A program made the position numbers and the translations under genes. From Cecembia calidifontis (GTDB lineage Bacteria > Bacteroidota > Bacteroidia > Cytophagales > Cyclobacteriaceae), in NCBI RefSeq assembly GCF_004216715.1, contig NZ_SGXG01000001.1:2712501-2776500 (forward strand): DNA of 64,000 nucleotides, written 5' to 3'. Shown piece by piece: positions 8,711-15,857 of the stretch (within the stretch, counting starts at the first letter, position 1; the number at the start of each line of letters is the position of its first letter). The notes beneath the pieces were generated by a model. It was not told where the DNA came from. It did not search any database and saw only the letters and a list, made by a program, of their open reading frames with translations.

Positions 8711-9187
8711 CTAAGACTTCTTGGTGAAGATAGCCACAATAGCACTTGTGATAACTCCAGCCACCGGGGCAAAAAGGGTGCTTTGCATCAGGTAACTGTT
8801 GAAATTAAAGAAAGCTTCGGCTTCCTCCTGACTCATACTTCCTTGGCCAACAGTATAGGCGATCATATTGTCAAAATATTCCGGACTGATCCAATAGGAA
8901 GTAAGGTATTGGGTGATGGGTGTTAGCAGGGTGACAAATAGCGAAATCCAAATTCCCGCGACAAATCCCTGCAGATAGCTCATCTTTCCATGGTAGAAAT
9001 TTTTCCTTTTGTCCAAGAGCGCCAGTGCATAGATCAGAAAGGCCAGAATAGCTACCCCATTGGTAACGATGGCATGTTTGTCAATATGCACATCATGTAA
9101 TCCTGTGAGCTTCTCCATGACCATCCAGGAAAGCTGCATGAGCACAAAGATCAGCGCCCATTTGATTTCGATTTTAAGGTTTTTCAT
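8711..9187 (-). CDS. DUF4199 integral membrane protein
   Basis: This 158-residue protein has four predicted transmembrane segments (about residues 10-27, 43-60, 74-95 and 136-155). An acidic loop SMSQEEAEAFFNF precedes the last one. Arrangement and length fit DUF4199, a Bacteroidota membrane family of unknown function. It lies 33 bases after an SRPBCC-domain gene and is probably co-transcribed with it. The IS3 element ends 91 bases beyond its stop, in the 3' flank. Confidence 0.8.
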   Translation of the reverse strand: MKNLKIEIKWALIFVLMQLSWMVMEKLTGLHDVHIDKHAIVTNGVAILAFLIYALALLDKRKNFYHGKMSYLQGFVAGIWISLFVTLLTPITQYLTSYWISPEYFDNMIAYTVGQGSMSQEEAEAFFNFNSYLMQSTLFAPVAGVITSAIVAIFTKKS

Positions 9188-9220
9188 AGTGGGGTGGTAT
9201 TTTTGTTTTAGTTGTTTCTC

Positions 9221-9673
9221 TTATGGAACCATAAAGTCAAAAGCACCTTTCCTTAGGTTGATGCCATATTCCAAATAGGCCTTTAGGCAGGCCAGAAAAT
9301 TGGCCCAACCGGCAGTATTGTTTTTCAACCAATTCAACCCTTCCTCATTCGCCTCCATTTCTTTTTCTTCCACCTTGACCAAGGTGCTGTTTCCTTCATT
9401 TCTTTCTTCAAGGTTAATATCCACGGTCAGTGGCTGACTGTCTCCATCCCATTCAAAAGTGATGGATTCAAAAGGCTTTACAGACAAGATTCTGACCGGG
9501 AAACTGCCCGGGAATTCGGGAAACTCCCAATCCAGTATTTTGCCTGCTTCCATTTTCCCTGAACTTTTGGAGATAAAGTATTGGGTCATATGGGCAGGGT
9601 CAATGATCCCCTCAAATACTTCAATGGGTGTTTTGTTGATCTGGAGGGAAGTTGAAATCTGAATTTTGGTCAT
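9221..9673 (-). CDS. SRPBCC (AHSA1/START-like) domain protein
   Basis: This 150-residue protein fits a single SRPBCC fold: starting strand TKIQISTSLQINKTPIEVFEG, central IDPAHMTQYFI, and the C-terminal long helix GLNWLKNNTAGWANFLACLKAYLEYG. Such domains bind hydrophobic ligands or act as Aha1-like co-chaperones; no ligand can be named. ATG 9673 was chosen because a perfect terminator hairpin lies at 9711-9740, inside the longer reading frame, making upstream starts unlikely. It leads the pair with DUF4199. Confidence 0.82.
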   Translation of the reverse strand: MTKIQISTSLQINKTPIEVFEGIIDPAHMTQYFISKSSGKMEAGKILDWEFPEFPGSFPVRILSVKPFESITFEWDGDSQPLTVDINLEERNEGNSTLVKVEEKEMEANEEGLNWLKNNTAGWANFLACLKAYLEYGINLRKGAFDFMVP

Positions 9674-9710
9674 GGGATAAAAAAGGGTGAATTTAAATTT
9701 AGGGAAAAAA

Positions 9711-9740
9711 ATAAAGGTGATGGTCAACCATCACCTTTAT
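9711..9740 (-). terminator. Terminator of the DUF2911 gene
   Basis: ATAAAGGTGATGGT and ACCATCACCTTTAT form a perfect 14-bp stem with a two-base loop, followed on the minus strand by six U. It lies 24 bases after the DUF2911 stop. Confidence 0.85.
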
Positions 9741-9764
9741 TCCTGTCATTAAACAAATAATTTA

Positions 9765-10370
9765 TTAAAATGCTGCTTTGAAAGCTTCCATTTTTTGGTC
9801 CACTTGCGTGTCTACCATGAAGGAAACACTAACATTTTCCCAAGTCATGGTTACTTTGGCTACTTTGTTGTTCTCAGCGGAGATGCTGTACTGTAATCTT
9901 TCCTGAACTGTTGGAAGTTTTTCTGCCTTAACTTTAATGGCTACTGCATCATCTTTTGCCAAAGCTTCTTCGTCGATTTTGCCATCTTTCATGTAGCTGA
10001 AAACGGAATTGCCTTTGGCATTCAATCTTACAGTCCATTCTCCAGAAGCTTCAGGGGTCATAAAGATGGAATATTTTCCGGCTCTCAGGTTTTTTCCACC
10101 CACGCTCACCGGCGTACTGAACTCGATCATTGTGGCAGCGTTGGCTCCTGCCCTCCAGGTCACCCCATATTTTTCGATCTCACCGAAAATTTTTCTGCCC
10201 TTGACAGCGGGGGAAGAATAGTCAATGCTGATTTTGGTGAATCCTACATTCTGTGAAACAAAGGCTGCAGGGCTTGCCGCAGGGGCCTGTAATTGGGCCA
10301 TAGATTCAACCTGGATTCCGAAAAGGAATACAAATAAAATACCGGCAAATAATAAAACTTGTTTTTTCAT
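9765..10370 (-). CDS. DUF2911 exported protein
   Basis: This 201-residue protein has a signal peptide ending near residue 25 (SMAQ). The DUF2911 region includes ISIDYSSPAVKGRKIFGE, YGVTWRAGANAAT, and KNLRAGKYSIFM with the following EWTV. The family is widespread in Bacteroidota and has no assigned function. An IS4-family element begins 68 bases upstream of the start codon, so its promoter must lie in that short stretch or within the element. A strong terminator follows the gene. Confidence 0.85.
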   Translation of the reverse strand: MKKQVLLFAGILFVFLFGIQVESMAQLQAPAASPAAFVSQNVGFTKISIDYSSPAVKGRKIFGEIEKYGVTWRAGANAATMIEFSTPVSVGGKNLRAGKYSIFMTPEASGEWTVRLNAKGNSVFSYMKDGKIDEEALAKDDAVAIKVKAEKLPTVQERLQYSISAENNKVAKVTMTWENVSVSFMVDTQVDQKMEAFKAAF

Positions 10371-10472
10371 TGTGTTTTGAGTTTATGGGTTTATAACAAT
10401 GCAATTTATAACTTAAATCAAGAATCCTTGTTTCGGATTACTGTCGTCCGACTAAATTACGAAAATTAGAAT

Positions 10473-10510
10473 AAAGTCCTCTAGAATGATGTTAGAGGAC
10501 TTTTTTTTTG
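10473..10510 (+). terminator. Inward-facing terminator in the left end of the IS4 element
   Basis: AAAGTCCTCTA (10473-10483) pairs with TAGAGGACTTT (10493-10503) and is followed by nine T in total. Its orientation stops plus-strand transcripts that enter the element from the left, which would otherwise run antisense to the transposase. Confidence 0.75.
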
Positions 10511-10527
10511 ATTTCAAAAAGTACCCC

Positions 10528-11754
10528 CTATCCTGAGAGGAATAATTGGGTTTGCATATTTTGAAGGTCTTTTTGAAATATACTTTTAAAGTAAGCTTCA
10601 GGAAAAAGTAAGAACTTTTCAAGACTGACGTAGGAGCAAAGATTTTTTGCTGCTACCATGACCATGGTCGAGAAGTCTTCAGCCTCTTTTATCCGCTTAT
10701 GTAGAACTGTAAACAGCAGGTTGAGTATTAATGCCATCCAAATCTGGATTTTGATCCCGTTCTCGCTGTCCGACAAAAAATTTCTGAGCTCAAAATTCTG
10801 CTTTATCTGCTTGAAAAGCACTTCGATAACCCACCTGTTCTTATACAGAAGAGCTATGGTCAATGCATCCAATCCCTTAAGATTGGTGATAAATTCCAGC
10901 GTTTCACCGCTTTCAGGGTCAGCATAAACCACCAGTCTGGCCTCAACTGTCCGAGAAACTCCCTTCTCCCTGTAGCTCAGTGAGATAATCTGGTCCTTGA
11001 TGATATCAATAGCATGCGTACAGTCAAACTCACTGACCACTTCATATCTTGCATTGTCTTTTTTTCTGGTCACAAAATATCTGTTTGAACTGTCCCATTT
11101 TTCAAAGCAGGAATAGCGGTTATATCCCTTGTCGAAAACAGCTATCCCATGCTCAGGCAGATCCATCACTTTTAAAAACATATTTTCATTTGTGGCCGCA
11201 GAACGGATACATATAAAATTGGGAACGCCTTCTGCCAGATTCATTTTAGCAAAAATCTTGGCACCTCCTTTTTTCTTTCCGTTCAGGGGATTGCGTCCGG
11301 CCCCTTTGAGGATTTCCTTGAACAGCGTGACCGTTGAGGAATCAAAAACCTCAACACGGCTGGGGTCGACCTCTCCACCGATATCAAGCCAATTTCCTAC
11401 CAAAGATGCCCTATAGTATGAATACAGCCCTTTGTACAGTTGCTCAAAAACACGATAACTGCGCTTACGGTTTGCATCAGAAAGAGTACTCCTTGCAGGC
11501 AGCTGCTTCATTCCAAAAGGAATAAGCTTGGTAATGATCAGGCCGATGTTTTTGCATACCTCTCTTAGACTGCTGTTTCTGGTCAACACGGCATAAAAAA
11601 TACAGATAAAGTGATCACTTGTTTTAAGTTTCTTGTAGTACCTATCCGAGTTTTCTTCCTCAACGACCTGATTGAATAGCTCTTTGGGAATAAGAGAAAG
11701 AAGTTGGGCGATGATAGGATGCCCAGACAAAAATTTATGCTTAACTTGAGACAT
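10528..11754 (-). CDS. IS4-family transposase
   Basis: This 408-residue protein has an N-terminal DUF4372-like domain (LSGHPIIAQLLSLIPKELF). The DDE core is Asp138 (EVFDSSTV), Asp208 (AVFDKGY) and Glu311. The IS4 YREK signature is complete: Tyr304, Arg307, Glu311, Lys318 in YKNRWVIEVLFKQIK. ATG 11754 was chosen; an upstream in-frame start would be TTG. No disruption is seen, so the enzyme is probably functional. Confidence 0.93.
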   Translation of the reverse strand: MSQVKHKFLSGHPIIAQLLSLIPKELFNQVVEEENSDRYYKKLKTSDHFICIFYAVLTRNSSLREVCKNIGLIITKLIPFGMKQLPARSTLSDANRKRSYRVFEQLYKGLYSYYRASLVGNWLDIGGEVDPSRVEVFDSSTVTLFKEILKGAGRNPLNGKKKGGAKIFAKMNLAEGVPNFICIRSAATNENMFLKVMDLPEHGIAVFDKGYNRYSCFEKWDSSNRYFVTRKKDNARYEVVSEFDCTHAIDIIKDQIISLSYREKGVSRTVEARLVVYADPESGETLEFITNLKGLDALTIALLYKNRWVIEVLFKQIKQNFELRNFLSDSENGIKIQIWMALILNLLFTVLHKRIKEAEDFSTMVMVAAKNLCSYVSLEKFLLFPEAYFKSIFQKDLQNMQTQLFLSG

Positions 11755-11784
11755 ATTGTTGGTTCTTGGTCGAAACAACAATAT

Positions 11785-11823
11785 AAAAAAGATGGGTAAG
11801 TTCCAAAAGAGCTGCCCATCTTT
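11785..11823 (-). terminator. Inward-facing hairpin/terminator in the right end of the IS4 element
   Basis: AAAGATGGG (11788-11796) pairs with CCCATCTTT (11815-11823). On the minus strand the stem is followed by six U (11790-11785). It lies 34 to 70 bases upstream of the transposase start and would stop outside transcripts entering from the archease side. Confidence 0.65.
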
Positions 11824-11983
11824 GATTTTTGTACTATTCTAGGATTTTATTTTTTATCTTGTATCAGTTCTCGGACGACAGTAGTTTCGGATATTTTTGG
11901 AGCGGTTAAAATTTTATTGAAAGGGAAAGTTCAAGCAATAGATTAAGATTTTTGCTAACTTAAAGTTTCGAGAAAAAAGAGAA

Positions 11984-12409
11984 ATGCGCCACATGAAGTC
12001 ACTGGAATATTTGTCCCATACGGCAGATGTCAGGATGAAAATCCAAGAGAGTTCTGAAGAAGAACTCTTCAGGATAGGTGTGGAGGAAATTGGGAGGATT
12101 TTGAAGGCCGAGGTCTTTGAAAATCCTCCACAGGCAAATGAAATGGTAGAGATTTCTTTGGTTTCTTTGGACATGACCACGCTATTGGTGGAATTTCTGA
12201 ATGAGGTACTCCTGCATTCCCATACCCGTAAATCTGTGTTTTTTGATGTGCAATTTCAGCATATTGGAGAAAAGGAGGTGAGGGCAAAAATCCTGGGGAA
12301 GAGGGTAGAAGCATTTGATGAAGACATCAAAGCGGTGACTTACCATGAAGCCCAGGTGGAGAAAAATAAATCAGGTATGCTTGAAACACTTATTGTTCTG
12401 GATATTTAG
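11984..12409 (+). CDS. Archease
   Basis: This 141-residue protein is the SHS2-fold cofactor of RtcB RNA ligase. The start LEYLSHTADVRMKI is the archease signature (usual D-H-T-A-D-I), and the Asp cluster near the C-terminus (VTYHEAQVEK, VLDI) is conserved. Archease speeds guanylylation of RtcB and allows multiple turnover. The rtcB gene starts three bases after its stop. A second ATG at 11993 is possible. The IS4 element ends about 100 bases upstream, replacing whatever lay further out. Confidence 0.9.
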   Translation: MRHMKSLEYLSHTADVRMKIQESSEEELFRIGVEEIGRILKAEVFENPPQANEMVEISLVSLDMTTLLVEFLNEVLLHSHTRKSVFFDVQFQHIGEKEVRAKILGKRVEAFDEDIKAVTYHEAQVEKNKSGMLETLIVLDI

Positions 12410-12412
12410 AAT

Positions 12413-13858
12413 ATGGAACTAAAAAACCAATTGATAAAAAAGAGTGACTATCTATGGGAACTTCCTCCCCATGTCAAGAAGGGGATGAAGGTGCCGGCAC
12501 AGGTGTACGCTTCCAGGAAGATTTTGGAAGAGATAGGAGGGGATAAATCATTGGAGCAACTGACCAATGTGGCCATGTTGCCCGGGATTACCAAGGCTTC
12601 TATCGTCATGCCGGATGTGCATGAAGGATATGGTTTTCCAATTGGGGGAATTGCTGCCACTTCTTGGCCGAATGGTGGAATATCCCCCGGGGGTATCGGT
12701 TATGATATCAATTGTGGGGTGAGACTTTTGACTTCAAAGTTGACAAAAAATGACCTGAAAGGTAGGGGAGAAGAATTGGCCAAAGCACTCTTTTCCCGGA
12801 TTCCTTCAGGTGTCGGAAAGGGAGGGAATATCCCATTGAGCGAAAAGGAGCTGGACAAGGTACTTACCCATGGTGTGCAATGGGCTTTGAAAAATGGCTA
12901 TGCGCTTGAGGAAGATATTGACAAGATTGAGTCTTGGGGAAGGTTGGATAATGCAGATCCCGGATGTGTTTCAGAATATGCCAAAAATCGGGGAATTGAC
13001 CAATTGGGGACGATTGGTTCCGGAAACCATTTCGTGGAGGTTTCCTATGTGGATAAAGTTTTCGATCATGAAGTAGCCCGGATATTTGGTTTAAAGGAGG
13101 GGCAGTTGACGGTATTGATCCATACGGGATCCAGAGGTCTGGGCCATCAGGTCGCTTCCGATTATATGAAAGTGATGATTGCTTCCATGGGGAAGTATGG
13201 TATTTCGGTTCAGGATAGGGAGTTGGCTTGTGTGCCATTTAATTCGCCGGAAGGACAGGACTATTTTAGGGCCATGGCAGCTGCTGCCAATTATGCCTGG
13301 TGCAACAGACAGGTGATCACCTGGGAGATCCGGAATGCTTGGAAAGATTTTTTCAAAGGCAAAGATACCCGCTTGGATGTCCTGTATGATGTTGCCCATA
13401 ATATTGCGAAGGTGGAAGACCACATAGTGGATGGAAAAAAGAAAAAGCTGATCGTCCACCGCAAAGGTTCTACCCGTTCTTTTGGGCCTGGACATCCCGA
13501 GGTGACAGATTGCTACAAAGATACCGGTCAGCCCGTCATTATCCCGGGGAGTATGGGCACGGCTTCCTATGTGATGGCAGGGACAGAACATGCCATGGAG
13601 GAATCCTTTGGTTCAACCTGTCATGGGGCAGGCAGGCGGATGTCCTGCAGGGCAGCTCAAAAGGCAGTCAATATCCATGAACTCGAAAAAGAACTGGCTG
13701 AAAGGAATATTTTTGTGCGGGCAGGGTCCCGTTCTGGCGTGAGTGAAGAGGCTCCGATAGCTTACAAGGATATCGATGAAGTGATCGAAGTGGTCCATCA
13801 GGCAGGAATTGCCAAAAAGGTGGCGAGGCTGAGGCCATTGTCTGTGATCAAGGGTTAG
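12413..13858 (+). CDS. rtcB: RNA-splicing ligase RtcB
   Basis: This 481-residue protein is a complete RtcB, which joins 2',3'-cyclic phosphate (3'-phosphate) and 5'-hydroxyl RNA ends using GTP and manganese. Metal and guanylylation residues are visible: Asp98 and Cys101 in GYDINCG, His206 in GSGNHF, His237 in HTGSRG, His329 in DVAHN, and the guanylylated His404 in TCHGAGRR. It forms a two-gene unit with archease. Bacterial RtcB is usually linked to tRNA or rRNA repair; no RtcR-type regulator is nearby. Confidence 0.95.
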   Translation: MELKNQLIKKSDYLWELPPHVKKGMKVPAQVYASRKILEEIGGDKSLEQLTNVAMLPGITKASIVMPDVHEGYGFPIGGIAATSWPNGGISPGGIGYDINCGVRLLTSKLTKNDLKGRGEELAKALFSRIPSGVGKGGNIPLSEKELDKVLTHGVQWALKNGYALEEDIDKIESWGRLDNADPGCVSEYAKNRGIDQLGTIGSGNHFVEVSYVDKVFDHEVARIFGLKEGQLTVLIHTGSRGLGHQVASDYMKVMIASMGKYGISVQDRELACVPFNSPEGQDYFRAMAAAANYAWCNRQVITWEIRNAWKDFFKGKDTRLDVLYDVAHNIAKVEDHIVDGKKKKLIVHRKGSTRSFGPGHPEVTDCYKDTGQPVIIPGSMGTASYVMAGTEHAMEESFGSTCHGAGRRMSCRAAQKAVNIHELEKELAERNIFVRAGSRSGVSEEAPIAYKDIDEVIEVVHQAGIAKKVARLRPLSVIKG

Positions 13859-14031
13859 AAAATCATTAATTGATTTATCCTTGGATAGTATTTTTTTGGA
13901 ATTGCCGCCAAGATTAACTTGCGTTTTTTATAAAAGTGGCTTTAAAATTTGAATCTGTCAGAAAAGCTAAAGCGGAATCATTATGGTTTTTTAATGAGAA
14001 TAATGTTATTTTTCAGATGAAATAACACAAA

Positions 14032-14877
14032 ATGAAACAGCTTCTTTTAATTTTTCAACCGTCCTTATTTTTATTTATCATAGGGGCCTGTCAGAATACA
14101 GGGAATTCTGATTTTCAAATAGTGGAAACGGGAGAGAGGTTTGAGGAGGTCTTGGATGTTCCTCCAAGTGAACAACCTGCAAAGTTTCCGGTAGAAGAAC
14201 TTCAACCTGCTACAGAAATCCAAAGGCTGCTGGTTAAAAGAGGGAATTTGGAATTTGAATCTGTTCATTTGGAAGACGACAACCAAAAAGTGCGTAAAAT
14301 TCTTCCCCATTTCAAGGCCTATGTGGATTCGGAGAATTTTAGCAATAATGATTTTTCAAGTACCTATCAACTGAGTATCAAGGTTCCTGTTGCCCATTTT
14401 GAAGACTTGATGGATACACTTTCATCCATAGGAAAGAAAACCACCAATAGGTCCTCCAATACTGACGATGTGACAAGGAATTTCAGGGATTTGAAAGCCA
14501 CAATTGAAAGCAAAAAAGCCCTGGAAAACCGATACAGGGAGTTGTTGAGCAAGGCCACCCAAATCAAAGATATGCTGGAGATAGAGAGAAATTTAAATGA
14601 TCTCCGAAATGAAATAGAAGGGTATGAGGCCAGGTTAAGAACCCTGCAAAACGATATCAGTTATAGTACCATCAATTTACATTTTTATCAGGTTAAGGAT
14701 CAAAGCAAAGCTGAAAAACCATCTTTTTTCAGCAGGTTGGTCAAATCTTTCCAAGGAGGCTGGGACATGTTTATCTGGTTATTGCTCGCATTGGTCAGGC
14801 TTTGGCCACTTGGAGTACTAGCCATTTTAACGATGGTGGTAATCAAGTTGGTAAGGAAAAAACAAGCCAAAAGTTGA
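14032..14877 (+). CDS. DUF4349 lipoprotein
   Basis: This 281-residue protein has a lipobox IIGAC (Cys20), an N-terminal domain with VKRGNLEFESVHL and YQLSIKVPVAHFEDLMDTL, a coiled-coil helix pair at about 155-215 (DLKATIESKKALENRYRELL), and a C-terminal transmembrane helix (about 243-272) with a basic tail. This is the usual DUF4349 order. The function is unknown. It is monocistronic and faces an XRE/DUF2975 pair across a bidirectional terminator. Confidence 0.82.
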   Translation: MKQLLLIFQPSLFLFIIGACQNTGNSDFQIVETGERFEEVLDVPPSEQPAKFPVEELQPATEIQRLLVKRGNLEFESVHLEDDNQKVRKILPHFKAYVDSENFSNNDFSSTYQLSIKVPVAHFEDLMDTLSSIGKKTTNRSSNTDDVTRNFRDLKATIESKKALENRYRELLSKATQIKDMLEIERNLNDLRNEIEGYEARLRTLQNDISYSTINLHFYQVKDQSKAEKPSFFSRLVKSFQGGWDMFIWLLLALVRLWPLGVLAILTMVVIKLVRKKQAKS

Positions 14878-14904
14878 AAATGGTATAGCAAAGCTTGATA
14901 AAAA

Positions 14905-14936
14905 CAAAAAGCTGGTTCATTGACCAGCCTTTTTTC
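14905..14936. terminator. Bidirectional terminator between converging units
   Basis: GCTGGT (14911-14916) pairs with ACCAGC (14923-14928), flanked by A-rich sequence on the left and six T on the right. It can serve the DUF4349 gene on plus and the XRE gene on minus. Confidence 0.75.
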
Positions 14937-14944
14937 TTATGCAA

Positions 14945-15151
14945 TTACTCATCCACAAATTCCAGAATATCTCCCGGCTGACAATCCAAAGCCTTGCAGA
15001 TGGCTTCCAAGGTGCTGAACCGGACAGCTTTGGCTTTCCCTGTCTTTAATATCGAAAGATTGGATAGGGTGATGTCCACTTTTTCGGAAAGCTCGTTGAG
15101 GGACATTTTCCGCTTGGCCATCATCACATCCAAATTGACTATGATAGGCAT
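14945..15151 (-). CDS. XRE-family helix-turn-helix regulator (YozG-like)
   Basis: This 68-residue protein is a single Cro/CI-type HTH: NLDVMMAKRKMSLNELSEKV, then ITLSNLSILKTGKAKAVRFSTLEAICKALDC and GDILEF. Short regulators of this type are regularly encoded with DUF2975 membrane proteins, as here, three bases after the partner's stop. It probably autoregulates the pair through the palindrome at 15749-15781, which is inference. Such pairs resemble regulators controlled by a membrane partner. Confidence 0.88.
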   Translation of the reverse strand: MPIIVNLDVMMAKRKMSLNELSEKVDITLSNLSILKTGKAKAVRFSTLEAICKALDCQPGDILEFVDE

Positions 15152-15154
15152 GGC

Positions 15155-15715
15155 TTAGATTGTTAATTCATTTTCGGATTGGATTTCTACCCCTCTCTTA
15201 AAGACCCGGGCAATGGCATAAATCAGGGCGCCCATGAGCAGGTACTCAAAGGCACCACCCGTAAAACCTCCCAAAGAGGGGATTTCAAAACCACGTTTGA
15301 TCAGCCATTTCAAAGATGCTGATGTGAAAATAATCAAAATGCCCGTTTGGATGGCGAAAGAAGCAATTTCTGAAATCAGGTTGGATACTTTTTTACTGAA
15401 TGGATGATTGAGGTTGATGGTGAGAAATATTCTGATCATCAAATAAAAAATATAGGCTTTTAGGCAAGCTATGACTACCAATAAAGATACCAAGCCGATG
15501 TAATACCCAATTTCCTGGTTTCTCAAGCCATACAAGTTCAGGCCTTCATAAAGGTCCTGGGCTACGATAGGTTTAAAGAAACTGTAAATGGTAGTAAACA
15601 TCAAAGCCCCTGCTTTGATGCAAAGCCCGATAAATATGGACCAAATCACTATGGTAATCAGCATTAATCCAGGCTGGGTTACCCATTTTTCATTCCATTC
15701 ATTTTTGAGATTCAT
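15155..15715 (-). CDS. DUF2975 membrane protein
   Basis: This 186-residue protein has four hydrophobic segments (about residues 18-43, 70-95, 115-135 and 150-172) with the DUF2975 topology. ATG 15715 (MNLKNEWNEKW) was chosen over longer in-frame starts because these would run into the palindromic promoter region. It heads a two-gene unit with the XRE regulator. Its job may be to sense a membrane signal and control that regulator; this is only an inference from the pairing. Confidence 0.8.
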   Translation of the reverse strand: MNLKNEWNEKWVTQPGLMLITIVIWSIFIGLCIKAGALMFTTIYSFFKPIVAQDLYEGLNLYGLRNQEIGYYIGLVSLLVVIACLKAYIFYLMIRIFLTINLNHPFSKKVSNLISEIASFAIQTGILIIFTSASLKWLIKRGFEIPSLGGFTGGAFEYLLMGALIYAIARVFKRGVEIQSENELTI

Positions 15716-15748
15716 GGTATTTATGATTAGAATTTGCTCAAACATCGG

Positions 15749-15781
15749 TAAATATTTATTGAAAAACAATAAATATTTACT
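15749..15781. promoter_or_regulatory. Palindromic operator candidate upstream of DUF2975-XRE
   Basis: GTAAATATTTATTG (15749-15762) and its exact complement CAATAAATATTTAC (15768-15781) are separated by five A. Each arm itself contains the palindrome TAAATATTTA; the two copies are 21 bp apart, about two helical turns. It sits 34 bases upstream of the DUF2975 start, where an autoregulating XRE dimer would bind. Confidence 0.65.
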
Positions 15782-15805
15782 GAAAAAAAAATTTTTTTTA
15801 GAACA

Positions 15806-15838
15806 AAAAATCTGAAGCGGTTAGGCTTCGGATTTTTG
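15806..15838 (-). terminator. Terminator of valS
   Basis: AAAAATC-T-GAAGC pairs with GCTTC-G-GATTTTT around a six-base loop; the A-rich left flank gives U on minus transcripts. It lies 20 bases after the valS stop. Confidence 0.8.
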
Positions 15839-15857
15839 ATGTTATTAAGACTGTCAA

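Larger units (their letters stand above)
10439..11883 (-). mobile_element. IS4-family insertion sequence, complete (1445 bp)
   Basis: Perfect 13-bp terminal inverted repeats (TACTGTCGTCCGA at 10439-10451 and its complement at 11871-11883) bound a single transposase gene. The 9-bp target duplication GTTTCGGAT is present at 10430-10438 and 11884-11892. It is inserted in the divergent intergenic region between the DUF2911 gene and archease-rtcB. Each end also contains a hairpin followed by a T run facing inward. Intact ends and an identical target duplication point to a young insertion. Confidence 0.93.
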
